Source: an uncultured Candidatus Saccharibacteria bacterium (lineage in GTDB: Bacteria; Patescibacteriota; Saccharimonadia; Saccharimonadales; Saccharimonadaceae). From it: DNA of 31,396 bases. The position numbers and the translations under genes were made by a program. Below the pieces are notes generated by a model. That model had not been told where the DNA came from. It worked only from the letters and a program-made list of their open reading frames with translations, and ran no database searches. The stretch lies in contig CAOQYN010000007.1 in assembly GCA_948514425.1 (NCBI GenBank), positions 1-31,396 on the forward strand. Direction: 5' to 3'. This document shows positions 15,848-24,014 of the stretch, piece by piece (position 1 is the first letter of the stretch; every line of letters starts with the position of its first letter).

Positions 15848-17423
15848 TTGAGTAAACTTGCTAAATATCTGAATCAGCATATCAGTGGCAATGTTTTTGA
15901 TCGTGCCTCAATTTGCGCGGAGTACTCTACTGATCGTTCAATTATTGAAGCTACTCCTCGTCTTGTAGCCTTTCCGGAGACAACAGAAGATGTGCGGCGT
16001 CTCGTGCTATTTTCCGACCAACTTGCGTTGCGCGATTTTCGACTTCCTCTCACTATGCGCGGCACAGGTATCGATAAAACTGGTGCTGCAATCTCTAATG
16101 GCATGATTATTTCTACCGAGCGTATGAACCAGATTGAAGAAGTAGACCTCCGCGGGCGTCTTATCCGCGTCCAGCCTGGCATCACTCTCGGCGTTCTCAA
16201 TGCCGCCCTGAGCCTTCAAGGTCTATGTTTGCCGATTGATTATGATCCGCGCTCCACGGTTGGCGGTCTAATCGCGAATTGTCCAAACGACGACGCTTCG
16301 GAACGTCATGGTGGAATTTTTCAATATGTTGAGCGTGCCGAGGTCGTGCTTGCTAATGGTGAAATTGTTCAGTTTGCTCCTTATCATTCACGTAACGTTA
16401 TGGCCAAAATTGAATCTGGCTCGCCCGAGGGTGAACTCTATCGTCGTATCGAGCGAATTCTGGATCAATATGGCGATACGATAGTTAATCGTAGCATGCG
16501 ACCTTTTGACTCTGCTGGCTATGCTAATATTACCCGTATTAAACATGGCAATTATCTCAGCCTTTTACCACTGTTGTTTGCCTCGCAAGGCACACTTGGT
16601 TTAGTCACGGATATAATTTTGCGCGTCGAAGTTGTACGCCCGTTAATGCGACGTCTCGCTACGATTATCCACGACCAAAAAACCCTACTACGCTTCCTAG
16701 AAGAAGTTAATGAGCTTAGCCCCTATGCACTTAAGTTATACGATCTAAAAATCCTTGATATTGCAGCATTATATGGTAACTGGCCAGAACTCATTCGCCA
16801 TGATAACGGCGATGGTTGGCTGGTGATTGTTAGTTTTAATGATCGACGCTATCGTACCGAGCGTAAGCTCCAACGCTGCCGAGAACTAATAAACCCTAAT
16901 GAGGCTCTCGTTATTGAAACTCCTGACAACAGTAATAGTTTTCAAGAATTTTATTCGGCTTTGCTAAGTTTCTTGAATGATGGCCTTGATGGCGAACGCA
17001 CTCCAGTCATGGACGACGTCTATATTCCACATTACAAGCTTGAAGATTACTTTTCTGGTCTCAAAACCCTAGAAATGACTTTGGATCTTGATTTGCCAGT
17101 TTTTGGGTCGTACGCCACGTCTAACTACAATCGACTGTAGTTCTATGGATGGTCGGCGCCAAATTGTGACTTTCTTGCGCCACTACAGCCGTCTCGTTCA
17201 AGACTGCGACGGTAGTTTGACTGGCGGTGGCCCTGAAGGCAGAGTCAAAACCTTATCGGTCGCGCAGTCTTTTACAGAGGACGAACGCGAATTGTATAAT
17301 GCCATTAAAGATGCTTTTGATCCAAATCATATCTTTAACCCCGACGTCAAAATGGGCGCTGAACTCAAAAACACCATTCGCCACCTCCGCACCTCTCGGC
17401 GGCGTGGTATCGCAACCCCGTAA
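15848..17423 (+). pseudogene. Frameshifted FAD-linked oxidase (GlcD/D-lactate dehydrogenase type)
   Basis: The protein is a PCMH-type FAD oxidoreductase: TPRLVAFPETTEDVRRL, MRGTGIDKTGAAIS (the FAD pyrophosphate loop), and DPRSTVGGLIANC. Relatives oxidise 2-hydroxyacids such as D-lactate or glycolate. The first frame stops at 17140 after FGSYATSNYN. The C-terminal cap resumes one frame over (CSSMDGRRQIVTFLRHYSRL, GGGPEGR, FDPNHIFNPD) and ends at 17423. One extra base or a small deletion at 17105-17133 explains this. A TTG at 15848 is preferred as start because the GTG at 15839 lies inside the AGGTGGGAG ribosome site. It could be an assembly error or a decaying gene. Confidence 0.75.
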
Positions 17424-17430
17424 TCTATGT

Positions 17431-17436
17431 TACAAT
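17431..17436 (+). promoter_or_regulatory. Leaderless promoter of tig
   Basis: TGtTACAAT (box at 17431-17436) is followed by seven bases and the ATG at 17444. No ribosome site is present. Trigger factor would be translated from a leaderless mRNA. Confidence 0.65.
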
Positions 17437-17443
17437 AGTCCTC

Positions 17444-18841
17444 ATGAAGACTATAACTAAGAAAATATCTGATACCAAAGTGGAGCTAAAAGTCACTTTG
17501 GATGCGGCCGACCTTAAGACCGCTCGCGAGCGTGCCGTTGAACGCCTCGCCGCCAACGTTAAAGTTCAAGGCTTCCGCAAGGGTAAAGCCCCAGCCTCCA
17601 TTGTCGAACGACAACTTTCACCCAACGACATCGCAAACGAGACTATTGACACCGCCGTGCGTCTCACAATGCCAAAAGCCTTTGCCGAATTAAAACAGGC
17701 TCCAATCGCAGTCGAGAAAGTTGATGTACTGAAATACGTCCCAGATGATACTGCCGAGTACACAGTTAAGGCTGATGTCTTGCCAGATATTAAACTGGGA
17801 GATTTTTCAAAATTGAAGACAAAGCGCGAAGAGATCTCAGTTCCCGAACAGGATGTCCAAGAAATCGTTGACAATATTACCAAAGCCTACGCCAGCAAGC
17901 AAGTTGTTAAGCGTGCCGCCAAAAAAGGCGATGAAGTCATTATTGATTTTGTTGGGAAAAGAGATGGCGAGGCTTTTGCGGGCGGCAGTGCCAAAGATCA
18001 TCACCTTGTTCTTGGCTCCGGTGAATTTATCCCTGGATTTGAAGACGGGATTATTGGCCATGAAGCTGGAGAAAAGTTTGACCTTGAAGTGACCTTCCCG
18101 AAGGACTATCCAGAAAAGACTTTAGCTGGTCAAAAAACAGTTTTCGAGATTCTCGTTAAACAGGTGAACGAAGTCGTCAAACCAGAAGAGAACGATGATC
18201 TTGCTAAAAAATGTGGCAACTTCCAAACCATGGAGGAGCTACGTGCCGATATTCGCAAAAACCTTGAAATGCAGAACAATCACCGCACAAGCGAACAATA
18301 TCGTGAAGCTCTTGTCAAAGAATTAGTTGAGAAGTCCAAAGTCGCCGCGCCAGAAATCCTCATCCAAGACCAATTGCGTTTCATCAAAGACGATGTCACG
18401 CGTAATGCTGCCAGTTACGGCATGAAACTAGAAGAATATGTCAAGCGTGCTGGTCAAAGCCTCGAGGAGTGGGAAAAATCGGCTCGTGAACTCGCTGAAG
18501 CTCGCGTTAAGGCCTCTCTAGTCTTGCAAATTCTAGCCAAAGAGCAAAAAATTGAAGCAGCTGAAGGGGAAGTTGAAGCTAAAATCGCCGAGCTTCGCGA
18601 TGTCTATCACAAATCCAAGGAAGCCCTCGCAAATCTCAAAAAACCAGAAGTCCAGCAAGATATCAAGAACCGCCTCATTATCGACAAAACAATGGACTTC
18701 TTAGTTGCCGCAAATACTGGACATAGCGACCAAAAGACAACAAAAACCAAGTCCGATAAGGCATCAAAAGCTGCTTCTAAGGTCAAAGCTGATCAAAAAT
18801 CCACAAAAGCCAAGTCTAAGTCAAAGGAAAATACGAAATAA
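17444..18841 (+). CDS. tig: Trigger factor (ribosome-associated chaperone)
   Basis: Trigger factor binds the ribosome exit tunnel and shields nascent chains. The 465-residue protein has all three parts. The N-terminal ribosome-binding domain has the signature VQGFRKGKAP (about 42-51). The FKBP-type prolyl isomerase domain spans about 155-240 (GDEVIIDFVG, GSGEFIPGFEDGIIGHEAGE). A helical C-terminal chaperone domain runs to about 420. The last 40 residues are an unusual Lys/Ser/Thr-rich tail (for example KSTKAKSKSKENTK), which could bind RNA. It lies 20 bases downstream of the broken oxidase gene and upstream of rpsL, from which it is separated by a promoter. Confidence 0.95.
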   Translation: MKTITKKISDTKVELKVTLDAADLKTARERAVERLAANVKVQGFRKGKAPASIVERQLSPNDIANETIDTAVRLTMPKAFAELKQAPIAVEKVDVLKYVPDDTAEYTVKADVLPDIKLGDFSKLKTKREEISVPEQDVQEIVDNITKAYASKQVVKRAAKKGDEVIIDFVGKRDGEAFAGGSAKDHHLVLGSGEFIPGFEDGIIGHEAGEKFDLEVTFPKDYPEKTLAGQKTVFEILVKQVNEVVKPEENDDLAKKCGNFQTMEELRADIRKNLEMQNNHRTSEQYREALVKELVEKSKVAAPEILIQDQLRFIKDDVTRNAASYGMKLEEYVKRAGQSLEEWEKSARELAEARVKASLVLQILAKEQKIEAAEGEVEAKIAELRDVYHKSKEALANLKKPEVQQDIKNRLIIDKTMDFLVAANTGHSDQKTTKTKSDKASKAASKVKADQKSTKAKSKSKENTK

Positions 18842-18875
18842 ATCGCAAATCCTTGCAATTTTTAGCATTTTGCGC

Positions 18876-18926
18876 TATAATCAAGTAAAGAGTTTCAGGT
18901 ATTTCGTATTGCTGTATCGAAATACC
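18876..18926 (+). promoter_or_regulatory. rpsL promoter and leader stem-loop
   Basis: TATAAT at 18876-18881 predicts a start near 18888. About ten bases into the leader a stem GGTATTTCG (18898-18906) pairs with CGAAATACC (18918-18926) around an 11-base loop. The remaining leader reaches the GTG start at 18958 through TAGGAAG. The hairpin is a candidate site for feedback by a ribosomal protein; that role is inference. Confidence 0.5.
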
Positions 18927-18957
18927 GCCAATAATAATTTAATGTAGGAAGTTTATT

Positions 18958-19368
18958 GTGCCAACTATCAATCAGTTGATTCGTAAACCACGCCAGAAGG
19001 CTGCGAAAAAGTCAAAAGCTCCGGCGCTCGGTACGATTGTTAACACGCTTAAGACTAAGCGTTACGAACAGGCCGCTCCGCTCAAGCGCGGTGTCTGTCT
19101 CAAAGTCACTACTAAAACCCCAAAGAAGCCAAACTCAGCTTTGCGTAAGGTCGCTCGTGTCCGCTTGACCAATGGTCAAGAAGTCTGGGCTTATATTGGC
19201 GGCGAAGGCCACAACCTCCAGGAACACGCCGTTGTGCTTGTGCGTGGTGGTCGTGTGCCAGATTTACCAGGTGTCCGCTACCATATTGTACGTGGTACGT
19301 TGGATTTGCAAGGTGTTCAAGGTCGCAAACAAGGTCGTTCCAAATACGGGGCCAAGAAGGGAGAATAA
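18958..19368 (+). CDS. rpsL: 30S ribosomal protein S12
   Basis: S12 sits at the decoding centre of the small subunit. The 136-residue protein shows the full signature: PTINQLIRKPR at the start, TKTPKKPNSALRKVARVRL, GGRVPDLPGVRYHIVRG, and a basic tail ending SKYGAKKGE. The lysine positions tied to streptomycin response (TPKKPNS and the region after GHNLQEH) look like the normal, sensitive type, though I did not align them. The start codon is GTG, after TAGGAAG. rpsG begins two bases after its stop. Confidence 0.97.
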   Translation: MPTINQLIRKPRQKAAKKSKAPALGTIVNTLKTKRYEQAAPLKRGVCLKVTTKTPKKPNSALRKVARVRLTNGQEVWAYIGGEGHNLQEHAVVLVRGGRVPDLPGVRYHIVRGTLDLQGVQGRKQGRSKYGAKKGE

Positions 19369-19370
19369 TT

Positions 19371-19850
19371 ATGCCAAGGAAAGTTACTAAATCTCTTCAG
19401 CGCAAAGTTTCACCAGATCGCAAGTATCAGAGCGCTCTAGTGCAGCGGCTTATCAATAAATCTATGCTTGATGGTAAGAAGCAGGTCGCAGAACGCGCTG
19501 TCTACACCGCGCTTGAAGGTGCTGCAAAGAAACTTGGATCTGAAGACCCAGTTGAAGTTTTTGAAAAAGCTCTAGCCAACATCAGCCCAGATTTCGAGGT
19601 AAAATCACGCCGTGTCGGTGGTGCAAACTACCAGATTCCGTTCCCGATTTCTGGACATCGTCAGCAACATTTTGCCTTTTCTTGGCTAGTTCAAGCTGCT
19701 CGCGCACGCCAAGGTATGCCATATGCAAAACGTCTTGAGCTCGAGATTATCGACGCTTACAACGAGACTGGCGCAGCCTTCAAGAAGAAGGAAGACTGCC
19801 ACCGCATGGCTGAAGCCAACCGCGCGTTTGCACACTTTGCTCGTGCCTAA
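19371..19850 (+). CDS. rpsG: 30S ribosomal protein S7
   Basis: S7 nucleates assembly of the head of the 30S subunit and touches the E-site tRNA. The 159-residue protein carries the family signature DGKKQVAERAVYTALEG and the beta hairpin VGGANYQIP, and ends with RMAEANRAFAHFARA. Its length is typical. It follows rpsL by two bases with GGAG in the rpsL end as ribosome site. The usual next genes of the str operon, fusA and tuf, are absent; a terminator follows 21 bases after the stop. Confidence 0.97.
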   Translation: MPRKVTKSLQRKVSPDRKYQSALVQRLINKSMLDGKKQVAERAVYTALEGAAKKLGSEDPVEVFEKALANISPDFEVKSRRVGGANYQIPFPISGHRQQHFAFSWLVQAARARQGMPYAKRLELEIIDAYNETGAAFKKKEDCHRMAEANRAFAHFARA

Positions 19851-19871
19851 TGGAAGTCAAAAGCCCAATTT

Positions 19872-19898
19872 AAAAAGCGTAGCTCAGCTACGCTTTTT
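19872..19898. terminator. Bidirectional terminator between rpsG and the membrane protein
   Basis: AAAAAGCGTAGCT and AGCTACGCTTTTT form an almost perfect palindrome around one central C, with A and T runs serving both strands. The stop codon of the minus-strand gene (19884-19886) lies at the hairpin tip, so the 3' end of that reading frame forms part of the terminator. Confidence 0.85.
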
Positions 19899-20582
19899 AC
19901 GATTTTTGAAGAACATTTGTAAGCGCCGTCCGACATAAACAAGCACAAAAACCAAGGCGAGAGTAGAAGTTACCAGTAAGCCGGTGGTATTGAGCATCCG
20001 TATCCCAATTGCTGTAAAGACCGGCTCGAAATTGATGGCTATATCATTTCTAACCCATATAACACCGTTCTCTGGAAAGACCGCCGGGTCTACGACGAAA
20101 GCATACTCCAGAATTACACGCTCATCACGTTTCGAGCTGGTTGCTATAATGTCCCTGTCGAAATCGTCGGACCCAATCGGTGACTCACTAGAAGCACTTG
20201 CTACACCATTGACTTTAAGTGATTTATCAACGAGCGTCACGCCTTCAGGATAGGCGATAGAAGCCTGTACGTTTTGTTTATGTCCGTCAAGGTTAACTAT
20301 TTCGGTTGTCACATAAACCACTCGTTTAACGTCAAACGGGGTTGGTACCAACAGGCAAGAACCTTCATCACTAAGGCGTCTCGTCCGTGCTACGCTATGG
20401 ACACTATATCCTCTAGAGACACAGTTAAATTCCTGACGCCCTCCTTCTAGTGACGCAAAATACGTTTTTGTGTCGTCTGCGACAGTCCTTAGAGCCATGT
20501 TTAGGTTAATGATACCCAATATCAATACCACTGCAAACGATAAAACCCTCACCGTGAAACCAATAGTTATCAGTTTTTTCAT
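19884..20582 (-). CDS. Two-span membrane protein with outside domain (DUF11-like)
   Basis: The start at 20582 is chosen because GGAGGGATAATAAT precedes it; upstream in-frame ATGs lack such a site. The 232-residue product has one hydrophobic helix near the N-terminus (about 10-30) and a second near the C-terminus (about 200-220), followed by a basic tail. The 170 residues between should lie outside the cell and look beta-rich. ASIAYPEGVTLVDKSLKVNG resembles the DUF11/isopeptide-type repeat seen in surface proteins. A consensus promoter lies upstream. The family is uncertain. Confidence 0.6.
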   Translation of the reverse strand: MKKLITIGFTVRVLSFAVVLILGIINLNMALRTVADDTKTYFASLEGGRQEFNCVSRGYSVHSVARTRRLSDEGSCLLVPTPFDVKRVVYVTTEIVNLDGHKQNVQASIAYPEGVTLVDKSLKVNGVASASSESPIGSDDFDRDIIATSSKRDERVILEYAFVVDPAVFPENGVIWVRNDIAINFEPVFTAIGIRMLNTTGLLVTSTLALVFVLVYVGRRLQMFFKNRKKRS

Positions 20583-20679
20583 ATTATTATCCCTCCACTT
20601 TTGAAAAGAGCACATTATACATACCACTGTTCTTCGCTAGTTGCTAATGTGCTACTATATTAGATAGTTACATACCCTA

Positions 20680-20708
20680 ATTATAGCACACAACGTGTAA
20701 AAAGTCAA
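20680..20708 (-). promoter_or_regulatory. Consensus promoter of the 19884-20582 membrane protein
   Basis: On the minus strand TTGACT (20703-20708) and TATAAT (20680-20685) are separated by exactly 17 bases. The -10 is extended (TGTGcTATAAT) and followed by TAGGGTAT, shared with two other promoters in the window. Confidence 0.75.
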
Positions 20709-20794
20709 TAGAAAATATGAAGAATATCGAATAAAGCAACCAAAATCACTAAAAATCTCCAAAAATAAGTCTTAAAATCGTATAAATCTTATGC

Positions 20795-20822
20795 TATAAT
20801 AGACCAAAGTAGAAGTAGGAGG
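20795..20822 (+). promoter_or_regulatory. Promoter and ribosome site of the gap operon
   Basis: An extended -10 TGcTATAAT (box at 20795-20800) precedes a short leader with AGGAGG at 20817-20822, nine bases before the gap ATG at 20832. A -35 is not obvious. Confidence 0.65.
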
Positions 20823-20831
20823 CAATCGAAA

Positions 20832-21836
20832 ATGGTGAGACTAGCGATAAACGGTTTTGGAAGGATTGGGCGTCAGGCTTTCAAGATCGCTTTTGAGCGT
20901 CGTGATGCCGAAATCATCGCCATCAACAGTCTTGGCGATCCTAAGACCTTCGCCCACCTTCTCAAATACGACTCGGCTTATGGTGTTTATGACCACGAAA
21001 TCGGCTACGATGATAAGCATATCATTGTAGATGGTATGAAAATCCTGTTCCTTAGCGAACCAGAGCCAATGCGTCTACCGTGGGACAAGCTCAAAATTGA
21101 CGCCGTGATGGAGTGTACTGGGCGCTTTACTAATCCAGCCGATGCCAGAGCACACATCAAAGCCGGTGCGCGCAAAGTCGTCATCTCTGCCCCAGCCAAG
21201 GGAACTGGCGCCAAAACAGTGGTGCTAGGCGTAAACGAAGAAGTCGTGACTGCCGATGACGAAATTCTTTCCTGTGCTAGCTGCACAACGAATTGTATTG
21301 CTCCAGTTATGAAAGTCATTGAGGATAACTTTGGTGTAGAAAAAGCCATGATGACGACCGTACATTCATATACTGCCTCCCAGAAGTTGCAAGATGATGC
21401 TGCCAAAGATTTACGCGAAGCTCGCGCTGCCGCAGTTAATATAGCCCCAACTACGACGGGCGCCTCAAAAGCCACGGCGCTGACGATACCGAGCCTCGAA
21501 GGCAAGTTCAACGGTTTAAGTGTTCGGGTTCCGACCCTGGTTGTATCGCTCGCTGATATCACTGCCGTACTCAAACGTGACGTGACAAAGGAAGAGCTGA
21601 ACGAGGTTCTTGAAAAAGCATCTCGTGAGCCATATTATGAAGGAATTTTAGCAGTCACACACGATGAGCTAGTCAGTTCCGATTTTCGTGGCAATTCGCA
21701 TTCAGCGGTTGTAGATTTGCCGCTAACTGATGTTGTGGGTGGAAATTTGATAAAAATTATCGCCTGGTACGACAATGAATGGGGCTATTCTAATCGCCTC
21801 GTTGAATTGTCGGTTGACTTTGGGCGCGAAGTATAG
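20832..21836 (+). CDS. gap: Glyceraldehyde-3-phosphate dehydrogenase
   Basis: GAPDH oxidises glyceraldehyde 3-phosphate to 1,3-bisphosphoglycerate with NAD(P). The 334-residue protein has the Rossmann start (INGFGRIGRQAFK), the active-site SCASCTTNC (C151 nucleophile), the catalytic His in TVHSYTASQ, and the C-terminal WYDNEWGYSNRLVEL. Its length is normal. The residue pair after the second strand (NSLGDPK) lacks the classical Asp seen in strictly NAD-dependent enzymes, so cofactor choice is open. It heads a five-gene sugar-phosphate operon; rpiB starts eight bases later, with AGGAGG overlapping the gap stop. Confidence 0.96.
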   Translation: MVRLAINGFGRIGRQAFKIAFERRDAEIIAINSLGDPKTFAHLLKYDSAYGVYDHEIGYDDKHIIVDGMKILFLSEPEPMRLPWDKLKIDAVMECTGRFTNPADARAHIKAGARKVVISAPAKGTGAKTVVLGVNEEVVTADDEILSCASCTTNCIAPVMKVIEDNFGVEKAMMTTVHSYTASQKLQDDAAKDLREARAAAVNIAPTTTGASKATALTIPSLEGKFNGLSVRVPTLVVSLADITAVLKRDVTKEELNEVLEKASREPYYEGILAVTHDELVSSDFRGNSHSAVVDLPLTDVVGGNLIKIIAWYDNEWGYSNRLVELSVDFGREV

Positions 21837-21843
21837 GAGGAAT

Positions 21844-22380
21844 ATGCCAGAATATCACATTTATCTCGGCGCGGATCACCGCGGCTACAAGACCAAGGAA
21901 GAGCTATTTCCAATCTTAAATAGCTGCCATGAAAATGTAGTTGTCGAAGACCTTGGTGCTGAAAAATACGAACAAGATGATGATTTCAATGATCCAGCAA
22001 TCGCAGTCGCACAGGCTGTAGCAAGCGACGAACATGGTTTGGGCGTCTTACTCTGTGGGTCAGCTCATGGCGTTACGATGCAGGCTAATCGCATTCGTGG
22101 CGCACGTGCCATTAACGCTTCAACAGAAGCCAGCGCTAAGATTGGTCGCGAACATGATCATGCAAATATCCTCTGTTTGCCAGCCGACGAATTGGATGTC
22201 GATACGGCTGAGAAAATCATCAAAGCTTTCTGCCACGCTCGACCATCAAAAGACGAACGCTACGTCCGACGCGTAAAACGTCTTGATGAGGGTGAAAAAG
22301 ACGAAGAAGGCGAAGTCGAATTCGGTTTCAGCGTCAAAACTTTTCGTGATGATGGCGTCGAGGATAGTGAGGAGGAGTAA
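21844..22380 (+). CDS. rpiB: RpiB/LacA/LacB-family sugar-phosphate isomerase
   Basis: RpiB interconverts ribose 5-phosphate and ribulose 5-phosphate. The 178-residue protein has GADHRG (D11, H12), then LLCGSAHGVTMQANRI (C71, the usual proton-transfer cysteine) and HDHANILCLPA. The segment CGSAHG replaces the usual CGTGIG, a slight divergence. About 35 extra residues at the C-terminus are acidic (DEGEKDEEGEVE... ending EDSEEE). The GAG-rich codons of this tail also supply the GAGGAGGAG ribosome site of the next gene. The start follows AGGAGG at 21836-21841. Confidence 0.87.
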   Translation: MPEYHIYLGADHRGYKTKEELFPILNSCHENVVVEDLGAEKYEQDDDFNDPAIAVAQAVASDEHGLGVLLCGSAHGVTMQANRIRGARAINASTEASAKIGREHDHANILCLPADELDVDTAEKIIKAFCHARPSKDERYVRRVKRLDEGEKDEEGEVEFGFSVKTFRDDGVEDSEEE

Positions 22381-22382
22381 GA

Positions 22383-23030
22383 GTGGCAGTAGTTGTTCCA
22401 ACAATTACCACAGATAACCAAGAGTTGTTTACACGCAATCTCTCAACTTTTAGCCAGTTTACCAAACGAATCCAAATCGATGTTTCTGATGGAAGTTTTG
22501 CTCCCACTACGACTGTTCCTTTGCGCGGTATGACCGTTCCAGAAGGTCTCAACATCGATCTTCATCTTATGTCAGCTCGTCCAAGTGAGCATTTGCCTGA
22601 AATACTCAGCCTCAAGCCCAGCCTTTGCATTTTGCACGCTGAGGCGGATGACGATCTCGCAAGTGTTTTTCAACAACTTAGAGCGGCTGGCATTAAAACT
22701 GGTGTCGCTCTTATCAAAACTACTTTTCCAGGGCGAGTAAAAGATTTACTTATGCAAGCTGATCACGCAATGATTTTTGCTGGCGATCTGGGACGCCAAG
22801 GTGGCACAGCTGACATGATGCAGATCGAAAAAATCCCACTTCTAAAAACCGTCAAAAGCTCTCTGGAAATCGGCTGGGATGGCGGTGTGAATTTAAGCAA
22901 TATTCGCGCCTTAGCCCATGCCGGTGTCGAGGTCTTGAACGCTGGCAGCGCGATCGCAAACGCTGGCAGTCCCAATGAGATGTATCAAGCCTTGGTCGCA
23001 GAATCGGAAAAGAAGGGTGTTCTGATTTAA
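22383..23030 (+). CDS. Divergent ribulose-phosphate 3-epimerase-like protein
   Basis: The 215-residue TIM-barrel protein follows the Rpe pattern. QIDVSDGSFAP (31-41) stands where Rpe has H-x-D-x-M-D-G, then DLHLM (59-63), LHAEAD, and GWDGGVN (D166) before VLNAGSAI. Three of four usual metal or acid-base positions remain (D33, H61, D166), but the first histidine is Q31. The GGQ phosphate loop is also altered (GDLGRQGGTAD). It probably epimerises a ketopentose phosphate, yet another substrate such as allulose 6-phosphate is possible. The start codon is GTG, two bases after rpiB, with the ribosome site inside rpiB. Confidence 0.75.
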   Translation: MAVVVPTITTDNQELFTRNLSTFSQFTKRIQIDVSDGSFAPTTTVPLRGMTVPEGLNIDLHLMSARPSEHLPEILSLKPSLCILHAEADDDLASVFQQLRAAGIKTGVALIKTTFPGRVKDLLMQADHAMIFAGDLGRQGGTADMMQIEKIPLLKTVKSSLEIGWDGGVNLSNIRALAHAGVEVLNAGSAIANAGSPNEMYQALVAESEKKGVLI

Positions 23031-24005
23031 ATGTCACGCATCGTTTCGCTCGGTAGCGCCCTGCAGGATATTTACCTTATTGACCGCGATGATTTCACCG
23101 GTAGCAAGGTTGCTGGTAATTCTATTTTTGGCGAGCTCGTTATCGGCACTAAGGTTGATATTGATCGTGTCAACTATGAAGTTGGTGGCGGCGGAACGAA
23201 TAGCGCAGTTACATTTGCGCGGTACGGTCACGAAACAATTTATATGGGCAGCCTATCACACGACACTGCTGGCGAAGCCGTCTTGGCTTGCCTTGACGAA
23301 GAAAACATTGATAGTAGTTACATTGAATTTATCCGTGGCGGAACGGGTTGCTCGGTCATTCTGCTTGACGCCAAAAAAGGCGAACGTACAATTCTAACCC
23401 ATCGTGGTGCAGGAGGGAAGTTTGATCGTCTTGACGCCAATGATTTAGAGTTGGCAAACCCCGACTGGCTTTACGTCACAAGCCTGCGTGGTGATATGCA
23501 AAAATTGCTAGAGTTTTTTGAAAAGGCCCATCAAATCGGCGCCAAAGTCATGTTTAATCCTGGCGAATGTGAGCTGGAACACTTACCAAAACTCATCGGA
23601 CTGCTGAGCGATGTTGATATTTTACTCGTCAACAAGCGTGAAGCAGCACGCATCGTTCCTGGCGTCGTATTGAGCGAACTATTGTCGCGCCTAGCTAATT
23701 ATTGCGAAACTGTCATCATCACCGATGGCGCTATGGGTTCAATCGCGACCAATCATCGCGAAGTTTGGCGACTTGGCGTTTACGAACAAGTCAAAATGCG
23801 TGACGCGACTGGTGCTGGTGACGCTTTTGGTGCTGGGTTTTTGGCAAAATTTGCTGATGGTGCAAACTTTGTTGATGCACTACAATTCGGTGCAGCAAAC
23901 GCCGCAAGCGTTGTACAAAAATACGGTGCCAAAGCTGGTATTATCGGCAACAATGTTAAGCTGCACCCGATGGTTATGCAAAAAATTGATGATTTAGTAT
24001 TCTAA
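23031..24005 (+). CDS. PfkB-family carbohydrate kinase (ribokinase-like)
   Basis: The 324-residue protein is a ribokinase-fold sugar kinase. The N-terminal signature is GGGGTNSAVTFARYGHE, and RDATGAGDAFGAGF (258-268) contains the anion hole and catalytic base D264. PfkB kinases phosphorylate ribose, fructose phosphates or nucleosides. The specificity cannot be read from the sequence, though the operon (gap, rpiB, rpe-like) points to a pentose or hexose phosphate. The ATG directly follows the previous TAA, so it is translationally coupled. Confidence 0.9.
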   Translation: MSRIVSLGSALQDIYLIDRDDFTGSKVAGNSIFGELVIGTKVDIDRVNYEVGGGGTNSAVTFARYGHETIYMGSLSHDTAGEAVLACLDEENIDSSYIEFIRGGTGCSVILLDAKKGERTILTHRGAGGKFDRLDANDLELANPDWLYVTSLRGDMQKLLEFFEKAHQIGAKVMFNPGECELEHLPKLIGLLSDVDILLVNKREAARIVPGVVLSELLSRLANYCETVIITDGAMGSIATNHREVWRLGVYEQVKMRDATGAGDAFGAGFLAKFADGANFVDALQFGAANAASVVQKYGAKAGIIGNNVKLHPMVMQKIDDLVF

Positions 24006-24014
24006 AGGAGAAAT

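Noticed and set aside
16007..16219. Minus-strand frames inside the oxidase, gap and tig genes
   Set aside because: They are mirror frames of strongly coding genes, with no motif or ribosome site.
20583..20627. Longer N-terminus of the minus-strand membrane protein
   Set aside because: The GGAGG site sits just before the ATG at 20582; the extension would place it inside the coding region.
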